A stretch of DNA of 64,000 nucleotides from Proteles cristata cristata (taxonomy: Eukaryota; Chordata; Mammalia; Carnivora; Hyaenidae), in assembly GCA_017311185.1 (NCBI GenBank), contig JAESUZ010001749.1, forward strand, positions 38,870 through 102,869. The letters run 5' to 3'. Each line of letters begins with the position of its first letter. Position 1 is the stretch's first letter. The translations under genes and the position numbers were made by a program. This document shows, piece after piece, positions 24,376 through 35,547 of this stretch. Below the pieces are notes generated by a model. That model had not been told where the DNA came from, made no database searches, and worked only from the letters and a program-made list of their open reading frames with translations.

Positions 24376-26018
24376 GCCAAAACACCACAATACTATTCTT
24401 GAACAATCATAATTGTATAGTTCACATTCATCTAATAAATAATTCACCATCTATGCTTGACTTAAAGATCTTACTTTCACAGGAGGCATATAGTTGCATG
24501 TCTACATCTAGTTAACCAAAGGTTTTATAGACAACAGAGACCAATTTTACCCAGTTTTTAGTTCAATTTGCAATAGTGATACGTGTTTGCTTGGGTATGG
24601 ACTGAGTTTACACTGACTTCATATAAACTCAATAAGCCATCAGAGAACAAATGCACATACACTCACTGACAGACTTGGACTCTTAGCTTTAATAATTAAG
24701 AAGGTATAATTTCGGGAATCCATGAGAAAAATCATCAATAAGTAAAGTCAGCAGAGGCATTTGTTATCAAATGATATAATTTCCAAGTGGTCTGGAATCA
24801 GCCTTTAAATCATTCCCAAAGTTTTGGGCACAGAGTTTACTCTCCAATATTCTGCCTAAAGAAATAGAAGATAGCTTATATTTCCATAGCAAAGGCAAAT
24901 ATCACAAAAAAAAAAAAAAAAAAAAACCTTGCTTTAAAGCTTAGTGTATTTCTGAAGCAAGAAAGAAAAGAACATTTTCCTTTTAGGTGAAAACTATTTT
25001 GTGACAATGAGCATATGTATTAAATAATTTTCTTTCTTGAGAGTAATAATAGAATGAGTAAGCCAAAGCAGAAACAAGCAAAATGCAGAAATTCTTGCAA
25101 TTGCAATTGTCATGGCTTTATCTTACATTCCTCAGAGAGTTCACTTTTGGTTAGTCATTTAAATTCTCCTTTTATTGCTTGTCTTAATCATTTTCTTTAA
25201 TGATTATTCTTTTTTCCAAGTCAGGAATAGACTTTTTAAAAATATAATTTATTGTCAAATTGGTTTCCATGATTATTCTTCATGTGACTGTCAAATCTTT
25301 TCATTGTGAGAGCCTAAATTAGTATTTTGATAGTTCTCCTTATATATATATATAAATTGGGGATACTGTGCCCCAAAAGAACTGAATAAATGCTATCTTA
25401 TTACCTTGCTACTAGTTAATAAGCACTTTCCAAACTCATTTGGTATGCATTGCAGCTGCTTAAACCAGGAAAGTTTTAGTTTTGCTAATAACATATGCAC
25501 ATATTGAGAGCTGAGCAAATGTTTGAGTATGTAAGTGCAAACATTATTGATCACATAATTAAGCAATGGGAGGTTAAGGCAAGTGAGGATCAACAATGTT
25601 AACTGACTTGTCCAAATTTTCACAATTAGTAAACAGCAGAGCTGTAATTTGAGCCCAAGGCTAATTCCAAAACATACGTTATCTTCAACATAACACTGGT
25701 TATTGAATAAGTATCTGAATAAATGAATGAAAGAAAAAATTACATAAAGTATGTTTATCATCAGAAATAAAACATTTTCTTGAATAGGTAAAATTCAGGT
25801 TCTCTATTCAACAAACACATTTAATTTATCACAAGCTATGCATACAAAGTATAAGTATCATCTCAAACTATAAAAGAAGTTCTTGTTCATAACTAGATTT
25901 CTGTAAAAATGTATTTATATGCCTTTCAGTTTTATGTCTTACAGATAAGCAAGTTAAAAATAGAAAAGAGCAATAGAAAATGTGTCAAGGATACGAAGAG
26001 ACCACAATATATTTTTAA
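24376..26018. other. Anonymous AT-rich DNA with an A21 run and a micro-L1
   Basis: No gene is visible. An isolated run of about 21 A lies at 24,906-24,927, without an attached element or target duplication. A (TA)n lies at 25,340-25,356. The short L1 insertion at 25,212-25,268 is listed separately. Confidence 0.55.
25212..25268 (-). mobile_element. Micro-L1 insertion (about 36 bp of L1 3' end), antisense
   Basis: A 12-bp direct repeat 'atgattattctt' (25,200-25,211 and 25,269-25,280) encloses a T run, then 'ccaagtcaggaatagac', then a second T run, then 'taatttattgtcaaattggt', the reverse complement of the L1 terminus. This is the layout of a severely 5'-truncated L1 insertion with a short sequence between two poly(A) tracts. 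Confidence 0.75.
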
Positions 26019-26031
26019 AATTTGTCTTTAG

Positions 26032-26210
26032 ACTCTTGAATGCTGAGAACAAACTAAGGATTGATGGGTGGGGGTGGAGGAGGGGGGAGATGGTCATGGA
26101 GGAGGGCACTTGTGGAGAAGAGCAATGGTTGTTATATGGAAACAAACTTGACAATAAACTATTTATAAAAAAATAAAGAAATAAAACAAATAAATAGGTA
26201 AATTAAAAAA
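26032..26210 (+). mobile_element. Short felid L1 3'UTR insertion
   Basis: Only the end of the 3'UTR is present ('gactcttgaatgctgagaac' to 'acaataaactatttataaaa'), followed by an A-rich tail of about 40 bp. The target duplication 'aatttgtctttag' / 'aaattgtctttag' lies at 26,019-26,031 and 26,211-26,223. Confidence 0.95.
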
Positions 26211-26223
26211 AAATTGTCTTTAG

Positions 26224-27010
26224 CCACTACCTCAAAACATGGAGAAAAAGGTATCGTTAATTTTACATTGCAAATTACCCAGATATTTCTACAAATATAT
26301 ATTCATAAATCTTTGTCATACTCTTCACTTTTTGCATACACTACTCTTAATTCATGCACATCTACATATATAATGCATTTAATTAGATTTGCAGTTCAAG
26401 TTTTACAAGTTTAATTAGCTCTGTGTGTCTTTCAATGTGTGTTTTTAAGTTCTGTCAGCCAAGAGTTTAATAAATTTGGAGCTGATAAGGGAAAAGATAT
26501 GATCACAAGAGGCAGTAATACAAAACAAATTATGTTGGGTGGTATTTGGACAGGGTTTCCTAAGAAGAAAACTCCCTCATAGGCAGTCCTAGCCAAAGGC
26601 TAAGTCAAGGGGTCTTTACTCAGAAGGGAAAGAGAATGAAGAACTCCTTGGGGATAGAAAGGGATTAAAGAAGGGGTTACGTATCTAGGTGATGTCACTC
26701 AACAGCATGGTGGAAAGTCTCTGGGTCAGAGAGCTCTAAAAGGCCATAACAGTTTGGAGTCTTATAAACATAGACTCTATTTTATCAAAGGCCAGAGGAT
26801 GCAGAGTCAGTTTTCACAGAGTATGCAAATGAGTCAGATCCTAAGTGACTAATAATATGCTTTGGAAGCTATTTTAAAAATAATTTAATATGTACATATT
26901 TGAGTTTGGTGCTGGCAGGCTTCTGAGCTAATGGGTTTAATCACACAGTGAAGAAATAACCTAAGGCCCAATACACATATGCCATCTTTGGCTCATCCTT
27001 TAAAAAAATT
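26224..27010. other. Unclassified DNA, possibly an old LTR or unique
   Basis: From about 26,540 the composition is more GC- and G-rich than the surroundings ('ggacagggtttcctaagaag', 'ctgggtcagagagctctaaa'). It has no open frame and no recognisable repeat. I cannot classify it. Confidence 0.4.
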
Positions 27011-27028
27011 CCAGTGACAATCAGAATA

Positions 27029-27245
27029 GGGGCGCCTGGGTGGCTTAGTCGGTTAAGCGTCTGACTTTCGCTTAGGTCATGATCTCGCAGTTCGTGGGTT
27101 CCAGCCCTGCGTCGGGCTCTGTGCTGACTGCCAGCTCAGAGCCTGGAGCCTATTTCAGAGTCTGTGTCTCCCTCTCTCTCTGACCCTCCCTGCTCACGCT
27201 CTCTCTCTCTCTCTCCCCTAGAAATAAATAAAACTAAAAAAAATC
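27029..27245 (+). mobile_element. CAN-SINE (felid SINEC type), young-looking
   Basis: A complete head, middle, (CT)n and AAATAAATAAAA tail are present. A perfect 18-bp target duplication 'ccagtgacaatcagaata' lies at 27,011-27,028 and 27,246-27,263, which indicates a fairly recent insertion. Confidence 0.97.
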
Positions 27246-27495
27246 CCAGTGACAATCAGAATACAAAAATCACACATTTCAATATCTTTGTACATAATAT
27301 GTAATTGCTATTATAATTGTTCCTTATTTCAATATCCTTACACACACAAATGTACATATGTGAATATTTAGAGACTAGAGCCATATATAATCAGTCTCTA
27401 AGGCCTTTATACTAAATAAAAATAAATGATTTATCTAAATTAAAACGTATATTTAATGTAGGAGATGTTTTTGATAATTTGAAAACGAAAGTTAT

Positions 27496-27721
27496 GGGGC
27501 GCCTGGGTGGCTCAGTTGGTTAAGCGTCCGACTTCGGCTCAGGTCATGATCTGCGGTTTGTAAGTTTGAGCCCCGCATCGGACTCTATGCTGACAACTCA
27601 GAGTCTGGAGCCTGCTTCTAATTCTGTGTCTCCCTCATGTCTCTGCCCCTCCCCTGCTCATGCCCTGTCTCTCACTGTCTGTCAATAATAAATAAATGTT
27701 AAATTCTTTAATTAAAAAAAA
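27496..27721 (+). mobile_element. CAN-SINE (felid SINEC type)
   Basis: The full SINE has the head 'ggggcgcctgggtggctcag' and an A-rich tail. Target duplication 'gaaaacgaaagttat' / 'gaaaaggaaagttat' at 27,481-27,495 and 27,722-27,736. Confidence 0.96.
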
Positions 27722-27736
27722 GAAAAGGAAAGTTAT

Positions 27737-28396
27737 TGTTTTGATCGGGAGGTAAGTAACCATGCAAGTGCAGTTTCAAAGACAATAGTTCTGACATAAA
27801 CCAGATATGCATATTCTAATGTAAAGTATACAGACATATTTAAAATATGCATGTGTATCATTATCTGGAAATATTAAAGACAATTCAAACATAGATCAGG
27901 ATTCCAGTGGAAAACCGTAAATATTTCTCCAACACCCACAGAGATAATATGAATTTCAATGGACATTTTTATAGGTACACCACAATTTTTTCCCTTGAAG
28001 AAGATATATATCAACAGAGCAACTCTGAAGAAAATGGAGGAAACAGAGAAGGATAAAATACGTATATGGACTGATTAAAACCTATTTCATGAGTGAAATC
28101 CTTTTAGCTACATACACATGGTCAGGTGTATGTTTATAATACTTGTTCTTTCCAACAATGTAGAGTGAAGACAATTTGTTGGCAACAACCTTTGCTCTAG
28201 GCATGGCTTCTCATGTTTCAGAAAACCAGTACTCTGATATTACACCAGAAAGCATCCTACCTGGAGTTTTCGGTATGTCAAATGCCATCTCCATTTTCCA
28301 TCTGTATCAAACTTTACGTTTCATAAGCACCATTCCCTTGGGAACCTAAATGACTACACCTTCTGTGGTGAATTATCCATGTTACAGCATGCACTA
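27737..28396. other. Anonymous DNA with a small exon-like segment
   Basis: No repeat is recognised. A 48-codon ATG frame (28,203-28,349, + strand, context GGCATGG) overlaps a 51-nt segment (28,222-28,272) that follows 'catgtttcag' and precedes 'gtatgt', so it looks like a small exon. There is no supporting gene context, and this may be chance. Confidence 0.4.
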
Positions 28397-28612
28397 GGGG
28401 TGCCTGTGTGGCTCAGTCAGTTAAGCATCCAACTTCACCTCAGGTCATGTTCTTGCAGTTCATGAGTTTCAGCCCCACATTGGTCTACACACTGACAGTG
28501 GGGAGCCTGCTTGGGATTCTTTCTCTCCCTCTATTTGTCCCTGTCCCACTTGCTCTCTCTTTCTCAAAATAGGTAAATAAAATTTTTAAAAAATAAATAA
28601 TAATAAAGTTAA
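28397..28612 (+). mobile_element. CAN-SINE, older
   Basis: The head 'ggggtgcctgtgtggctcag' is kept. The middle is diverged ('acactgacagtggggagcct') and the tail is A-rich. Confidence 0.92.
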
Positions 28613-28885
28613 AGCAAGAATGGCTTAATGTTTCTCCCTCTTTAATAACAATGTATTTTCTTTAAAATTTTAAAAGATAGGCAAGTAAAAGATTTTTAAG
28701 GGAAAGGAAATATTTGAGGTCAGGGGAAATTTCATTTCCCAAAATATGCCATTTGATTTATGGCATACTTCAACTATGCCTAAAGAGATGCTATTTATTT
28801 GGATAACTAGTGGAGTAAGTTCAAGACATCTCAGAAATAATTTTATCTCAATTGTATTAAAATATTTTTAAAAATCAAAGAACCA

Positions 28886-29108
28886 GGGGCGCTTGTGTGG
28901 CTCAGTCTGTTAAGCATCCAACTTCAGCTCAAGTAATGATCTCACAGTCCATGAGTTCGAGCTCCACACCAGGATCTGTGCTGACAGTTCTGTGCCGAGC
29001 CTGGAGTCTGCTTCTAATTCTGTGTCTCCCTCTCTCTGCTCCTCCCCTGCTTGTGCTCTGTCTCTCTGTGTCTCTCAAAAATAAATAAAAATGTTAAAAA
29101 AAATAAAT
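28886..29108 (+). mobile_element. CAN-SINE (felid SINEC type)
   Basis: The head 'ggggcgcttgtgtggctcag', the B-box region, CT-rich tract and A-rich tail are all recognisable. Several CpGs are mutated. Confidence 0.93.
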
Positions 29109-29117
29109 TGAGTTTTA

Positions 29118-29146
29118 TAATGGCTAATGATGTTGAGCATCTTTTA
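29118..29146 (-). repeat. Tiny L1 ORF2 fragment, antisense
   Basis: The string 'atggctaatgatgttgagca' plus 'tctttt' is reverse-complement L1 ORF2 C-terminal sequence. It lies just left of a sense-orientation L1 piece, which may reflect an inversion. Confidence 0.5.
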
Positions 29147-29198
29147 AAAAAATCACTGAAAAAAGATATTTACAGAATATTTTCATGGTGCAATAGTA

Positions 29199-30285
29199 CA
29201 GAAATCAGTTGCATTTTTATACACCAATAATGAAGCAACAGAAAGAAAAATCAAGAAATTTATACCATTCCCAATTGCACAAGAAACAGAAAATATATAG
29301 GAATAAATGTAACCAAAGATATAAAATATCTGAATGATGAAAACTATAGAAAACTTATGAAGAAAATTGAAGAAGACACAAAGAAATGGAAAAACATTCC
29401 ATGTTAATGGATTGGAAGAATAAATATTGTTAAAATGTCATTACTACCCAACGCAATCTACACATTCAATGCAATCCCAATCAAAATTTCACCAGCATAC
29501 TTCTCAAAACTAGAACAAACTATCCTCAAATTTGTATGGAACCACAAAAGACCCCAAATAGCCAAAGCAACATTGAAGAAGAAAACCAAAACGGGAGGCA
29601 TCCCAATTGTAGACTTTAGCCTCTACTACAAAGCTGTCATCATCAAGACAGTATGGTATTGGCACAAAAACAGACACATAGACCAATGGAATTGAATAGA
29701 GAACTCAGAATTGGGGCCACAAATGTATGCCCAACTAATCTTTACCAAGCAAGAAACCGTATCCAATAGAAGAAAACACAGCCTCTTTAACAGATGGTAC
29801 TGGACAGCAACATGAAGAAGAATGAAACTAGATCATTTTCTCACACCATACACAACAATAAACACAAAATGGATAAAGGACCTGAATGTGAGACAGGAAA
29901 CTATCAACACCCTAGAGGAGAAAGCAGGAAACAACCTCCTTAACCTCCACTGCAGCAATTTCTTACTTGACACATCCCCAAAGGCAAGGAAAACAAGAGC
30001 AAAAATGAACTATTGGGACATCATCAAGATAAAAAGCTTCTGCATGGCAAAGGAAACAATCAATAAAACCAATAGGCAACTGACAGAATGGGAAAAGATA
30101 GTTGCAAATGACCTAAAAGATAAAGGGCTAGTATCCAAAATCTATAAGGAACTCACCAAGCTCCAAACCCGAAAAACAAATAATCCAGTGAAGAAATGGG
30201 CAGAAGACATGAACAGACATTTCTCTAAATGCCCTAATAAAAGGCACTGGAGAAATAAAAGTCATACAATGAGATACTATGTACA
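29199..30285 (+). mobile_element. Internal L1 ORF2 fragment, sense, no 3' end
   Basis: It runs from the thumb region ('tacagaaatcagttgcattt') through the C-terminal part (frames 29,435-29,695 and 29,822-30,304, with '[10 protein letters not shown]' and '[11 protein letters not shown]'). It breaks up near 30,226, where part of the sequence is missing, and ends at 'aatgagatacta' without 3'UTR or poly(A). It is more diverged than the full-length copies. Confidence 0.88.
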
Positions 30286-30599
30286 ATTTTTATTGATACA
30301 GTAACCCCCCACACACACACAAAACCAAAATTACTGGGATTTTTTAATTCTTATGCTTAGCTGCATTTTATAGATTTTAAATCAAAAGAATAAAATGTAT
30401 TTTTAAATTATTTTCTCTTAATTTAGGAGCTGTTATATTGCTTTACGTAAATAAGTACCAATAACTTGAGAACAAGATACTCATCACGATATCCTCAACA
30501 CCTAGAACAGAATAGATGTTTAAGATTTCCTTTGTTTGTTTTACTTTTACCTATTTATTTATTTAGATTTAAAACTACTTTATATTTTTACTATTCTTT
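30286..30599. other. Anonymous DNA with a possible L2/MIR-like tail
   Basis: A short C-run plus CA repeat lies at 30,305-30,321. 'tcaacacctagaacagaata' near 30,495 resembles the '...gcctagcacagaa...' tail of old L2/MIR elements. Nothing else is visible. Confidence 0.4.
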
Positions 30600-31245
30600 C
30601 TTATTTTTTTATACAAATATAGTTAACATAGGGTGTTAAATACTTTCAAGTGCCTGATATAGTGTTTCAACAATTTTATATATTTCTCAGTGTTTATCAA
30701 GACAAATGTATCCTCAGGCCCTTCACCTAAGTCCCCCATCCCTCCACCCACCTTCTCTCTGATAATGATCTGATTGTTCTCTATCGTTAAAGGTCTGTTC
30801 CTTGGTCTATCGCTTTTTTCGTTTGTCTGATTTGTTTCTTAAATACCACATATGAATGAAGTCATATGGTATTTATCTTTCTCTGACTTTTCTTGCTTAG
30901 CATTATAATCTTTAGATACATACAATTTGTTACAAATGGCAAGATTTCATTATTAAGGCTGAATGATATTCCACTGTGTATATATGCCACTTATTCTTTA
31001 TCAATTTATCCATCATTGGAAACTGGGGCTGCTTCCATAGTTTGGCTACTATTACTAACGCTGCAATGAACATACAGGTGCGTGCAAATTTTTGAACTTT
31101 CATTTTATTTGGGTAAATACACAGTAATGGTATTACTGGATCATATGGTCGTTGAATTTTTAATTTTTTGAAGAGCCTCCTTAGTGTTTTTCCACAGTGG
31201 CTGCACCAGCTTAAGGCATTCTCATCAACAATAAAAGAGGGTTCG

Positions 31246-32961
31246 ATGAAAATTACAGAAAACTTAGGAAGGAAATTGAAGAAGACACAACGAAATGGAA
31301 AAACATCCCATGCTCATGGGTAGGAAGAATAAATATAGTTAAGATGTCATTACTACCCAAAGCTATCTACACATTCAACGCAATTCCAATAAAAATTGCC
31401 CCAGCATACTTCTCAAAGTTAGAGCAAACTATCTTAAAATTTGTATGGAACCACAAAAGACCCTGAATAGCCAAACTAATACTGAAAAATAAAACCAAAG
31501 CGGGATGTATCACCATCCCAGACTTTAACCTCTACTACAAAGCAGTCATCATCAAGACAGTACGGTATTGGCACAAAAACAGACATATAGACCAGTGGAA
31601 CAGAATTGAGAACTCAGAAGTGGACCCAAAAGTATACAGCCAACTGATATTTGACAAGACAGGAAACAATATCCAATGGAAAAAAGACAGCCTCTTTAAC
31701 AGATGGTGTTGGGAGAACTGGACAGCACCATGCAGAAGAATGAAACTAGATCAATTTCTCACACCGTACACAAAAAGAAACTCAAAATGGATAAAGGACC
31801 TGAATGTGAGACAGGAAACCATCAAAACCTCTTTGACCTCCACCGCAGCAACCTCTTACTTGACACATCCCTCAAAGCAAAGGAATCAAGAGCAAAAATA
31901 AACAATTGGAATCTCATCAAGATTAAAAGCTTCTGCACGGCAAAGGAAACAACCCACAAAACTAATAGGCAACCAACGGAATGGGAAAAGATAGTTGCAA
32001 ATGACATATCAGATAAAGAGTTGATATCCAGAATCTATAAGGGGCGCCTGGGTGGCTTAGTCGGTTAAGCGTCCGACTTTCACTTGGGTCATGATCTTGC
32101 GGTTCGTGGGTTCGAGCCCCGTGTCGGGCTCTGTGCTGACTGCCAGCTCAGAGCCTGGAGCCTGTTTCAGTCTGTGACTCCCTCTCTCTCTGACCCTCCC
32201 CTGCTTACTCTTTCTCTCTCCTAGAAATAATAAATTAAAAAAAAAATTTTTAAAAAAATGACATATCAGATAAAGGGTTGATATCCAGAATCTATAAGGA
32301 ACTCCACACCCAAAAAACAAACAACCCAGGAAAGAAATGGGCAGAAGATATGAACAGACCCTTCTCCAAAGAGGACATCCAGATGGCCAACAAACATACG
32401 AAACGATGCTCAGCATCCCTCCTCATCAGGGAAATACAGATCAAAACGACACTGAGATACCACCTCACACCAGTCAGAGTGGCTAAAATGAGCAAATCAG
32501 AGAACACGAGATGCTGGCGAGGATGTGGAGAAACGGGCACCCTCTTGCATTGTTGGTGGGAATGTAAACTGGTACAGCCCCTCTGGAAAACAGTGTGGAG
32601 GTTCCTCAAAAAATTAACAATAGAACTCCCCTATGACCCAGCAATAGCACTGCTAGGAATTTACCCAAGGGATATAGGAATGCTGATGCATAGGGGCACA
32701 TGTACCTCAGTGTTCATAGCAGCACTCTCCACAATAGCCAAAACATGGAAAGAGCCTAAGTGTCCATCAACGGAGGAATGGATCAAGAAGATGTGGCTTA
32801 TCTCTACCATGGAATACTACATGGCAATGAGAAACGATGAAATCTGGCCATGTGTAGCAACATGGATGGACCTTGAGGGTGTTATGCTGAGTGAAACAAG
32901 TCAGGCAGAGAAGGACAAATATCATATGTGTGCACGTATAGGAGGATTAGGAGGAACTTGA
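31246..32961 (+). pseudogene. L1 ORF2 pseudogene, C-terminal part only, SINE-interrupted
   Basis: Only the region after the reverse transcriptase catalytic site is present. The frame 31,620-31,901 shows '[13 protein letters not shown]' and 'RWCWENW'. A small deletion near 31,830 shifts frame, the SINE at 32,041 interrupts, and the frame 32,278-32,961 is open for 227 codons to the normal end 'GGLGGT'. With no endonuclease or catalytic core it cannot act. Its value is as a reference for the family's C-terminus, where '[20 protein letters not shown]' marks the cysteine-rich domain. Confidence 0.92.
32041..32257 (+). mobile_element. CAN-SINE (felid SINEC type) with a ~40-bp target duplication
   Basis: A complete SINE has intact CpGs ('ggttcgtgggttcgagcccc') and an A-rich tail. 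The flanks repeat for 40 bp, from 'atgacatatcagataaag' to 'atccagaatctataa' (32,001-32,040 and 32,258-32,297), with one mismatch. Both copies are L1 ORF2 sequence that is single-copy in other L1s, so this is a genuine duplication. Confidence 0.96.
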
Positions 32962-34308
32962 CGGAGGAATAAGGGGGAGAAGAAGGGGGAAATGGTGGGG
33001 GAAAGGGAGAGAGGGGGAAAGGGAGAGAGGCAAACCATGAGAGACTCTTGAATCCTGACAAAAACTGAGGACTGATGGATGTGGGGGGCAGGGGGGATGG
33101 GCATGGAGGAGGGCACTCGTGCGGATGAGCACTGGGTGTTATGTGGAAACTAATTTGACAATAAACTATTTGTAAAAAAATAAAAATAAAAAAATAAAGA
33201 ATAGAGCAATGCCAAAGGGGAAAAAGAAAACAATGAAAGAGGGTTCCTTTTTCTCTATATTCTTGCTAATACTTCTAATTTCTCTTGTTTTTACCATTCT
33301 GACATATGAGATGTTATAATCTAATTGTAGCTTTGATTTACATTTCCCTGATGATGAGTCTTATTGAGTATCCTTTCATGTATCTATTGACAACCTGTAT
33401 GTCTCCTTGGAGAAATGTCTGTTCATGTCTTCTGCCTATTTGTTAACTTGATTATTCCTTTTGGGAGTTTTGAGTTTTATAAGTTTTTTGGGTACTAACC
33501 CTTTATCAGATATGTAATTTGTAAATATCTTCGTCCATTCTGTCAGTTGCCTTTTAGTTTGGTGATCGTTCCATTTTCATTGCAGAAGCTTTTTTATTTT
33601 GATGAAGTCCCAATAGTTTATTTCTACTTGTCTCGAGAGACATACCTACACAAATGTTGCTGTGGCTGATGTCAGAAGAAATACTGCCTGTGCTCTTTTC
33701 TAGGATTTTTATGGTTCTAGGTCTTATATTTAGGTCTTTAATACATTATGAGTTTATTTCTGTGTATAGGGTTAAAAAAAATGGTCCAGTATCATTCTCT
33801 TGTGTTGCATGTACCTGTCCAGTATTCGCAACACCATTTATTGAACAAACTTTTTCCCATTGCATATTCTCTCCTCCCTTGTCAAAGATTAATTGACCAT
33901 ATAAGCATGGGTTTATTTCTGGGCTTTCTATTATGTTCCATTGATCTATATGCCAATTCTTGTGCCAGGACCATACTCTTTTGACTACTACAGCTTTGAA
34001 TATAACTTAAAATCTGGAATTGTGATACACCTAACTTTTTTTCACTCTGGGATTTTCTGTCATTCCATACAAATTTTAGGATTGTGTGTTCTAGTTCCAT
34101 AAAAATGTTATTGATATTTTGATATTGATTTACATAAATCTGTAGATTGTTTTTTGGCGTATGGACATTCTGACAATTTTTGTTCTCTCAACCCATGAGC
34201 ATGTAATACCTTACCATGTGTCTGTGTAATTTTCAGTTTCGTTCATCAATGTTTTATAGTTTTGAGAGTACAGGTCTTTTACCTCCTTGAATAAGTTTAT
34301 TCTTATGT

Positions 34309-34533
34309 GGGGCGCCTGAGTGGCTCAGTTGATTAAGCGTCCTACTTCGGCTCAGGTCATGATCTCACTGTTCATGGGTTTGAGCCCCGCATTGGGCTCT
34401 GTGCTGACAGCTAGCTCAGAGCCTGGAGCTTGCTTCAGATTCTGTATCTCCCTCTCTCTCTGACCCTCCCCTGCTCACGCTGTCTCTCTCTCTCTCTCTC
34501 TCTCTCAGAAATAAATAAAACAATAAAAAAATA
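34309..34533 (+). mobile_element. CAN-SINE (felid SINEC type)
   Basis: Full structure from 'ggggcgcctgagtggctcag' to a long (CT)n and A-rich tail. Target duplication 'aagtttattcttatgt' / 'aagtttattcttaagt' at 34,293-34,308 and about 34,535-34,550. Confidence 0.96.
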
Positions 34534-34948
34534 AAAGTTTATTCTTAAGTATTTTATTATATTTTGTGCAATTGTAATTGGGATTATTTTTTATATTTCT
34601 CTTTATTCTGCTTCATTATTAGTGCATAGAAATGTAATTAATTTCTGCACATTGATTTTGTATCCTACAGCTTTACTGAAATAATTTATCAGTTTTACAG
34701 TTTTTGCTGGGGCCTTTAGGGTTTGTATATATAATATCATGCCATCTGGAAATAGTGAAAATTTTACTTCTTCTTAAGCAATATGTCTGATTTTATTCCT
34801 TTTTGTCATATTGATGTGGCTAGAATTTCTAGTACTATGTTGAAGAAAAGTGGTTAGAGTGGACACACCAGTCTTGATCCTGACCTTACAGGAAACACTC
34901 TCAGTATTTCTCCATTGAGTATAATGTCAGCGGGGGAGGGGTTCTTTT

Positions 34949-35085
34949 TGTTAATATATTTATTCATTTTGAGAGAGAGAGAGAGAGAGAGAGAGGCAGT
35001 GCGGGTGGGAGACGGGCAGAGAAAGAGGGAGGAATGGAGACAGAATCCCAAATAGGTTCCATGCTCTGTCAACATTGAGAACTGT
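34949..35085 (-). mobile_element. CAN-SINE, 5'-truncated, antisense
   Basis: A (GA)n of about 25 bp is followed by 'ggcagtgcgggtgggagacg' and 'ataggttccatgctctgtca', which are SINE tail and middle. The tRNA-derived head is missing. It splits the old minus-strand L1. Confidence 0.85.
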
Positions 35086-35309
35086 GGGTTTTTCATATGT
35101 GGCCTTTAGTATGTTGAGGTATGGTCTCTCCAAAGCTACTTTGTTGAAGGTTTTATGATGAATGGATGTTTTATTTTTTCAAATGCCTTTTCTGCATCTA
35201 TTAAAATGAGCATATGATTTTTAGCCTTTCTCTTATTGATGTGATGTATTATGTTAAGTGATTACACTTGCATCCCAAGAATAAATGCCATATGATCATA
35301 GTGAATTAC

Positions 35310-35547
35310 TTTTTTAATTTTTTAATTTTTAAAAATTTATTTCTGAGAGAGAGAGAGGGAGAGAGAGAGAGCGAGAGCGTGAACAGGGGAGGGTCAGAGA
35401 GAAAGGCAGACACAGAATCTGAAACAGGATCCAGGCTCAGAGCTGGCAGTCAGTGCATAGCCCGATGCGAGGCTTGAACCCATGAACGTGAGATCATGAC
35501 CTGAGCCGAAGTCGGACGCTTAACCAACTGAGCAACCCAGGCACCCT
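35310..35547 (-). mobile_element. CAN-SINE, antisense
   Basis: A T-rich tail, (GA)n and a complete head ending 'gcaacccaggcacc' are present. An imperfect target duplication ('gaattacttttt' / 'caattattttct') flanks it. Confidence 0.92.

Larger units (their letters stand above)
31245..33229 (+). mobile_element. Felid L1, 5'-truncated, nested in an old L1
   Basis: It starts in ORF2 ('gatgaaaattacagaaaact') and includes the ORF2 C-terminus, 3'UTR, AATAAACTATTT and an A-rich tail (33,174-33,198). A 22-bp non-L1 string and a second A-rich run follow. A 17-bp target duplication with one mismatch ('acaataaaagagggttc') lies at 31,228-31,244 and 33,230-33,246, and the old minus-strand L1 resumes directly after it. 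A SINE sits at 32,041-32,257. Confidence 0.96.

Noticed and set aside
24906..24927. A21 run as the tail of a retrotransposed element
   Set aside because: There is no element before it and no direct repeat around it. A simple homopolymer is the safer call.
27029..27100. tRNA gene in the SINE head (here and in the other SINEs)
   Set aside because: A- and B-box-like parts are present but the cloverleaf cannot be completed. It is the tRNA-derived part of a CAN-SINE.
34976..34995. (GA)n / (CT)n runs as independent microsatellites (many places)
   Set aside because: They are the CT tract of CAN-SINEs in either orientation, so they are listed with their SINEs.
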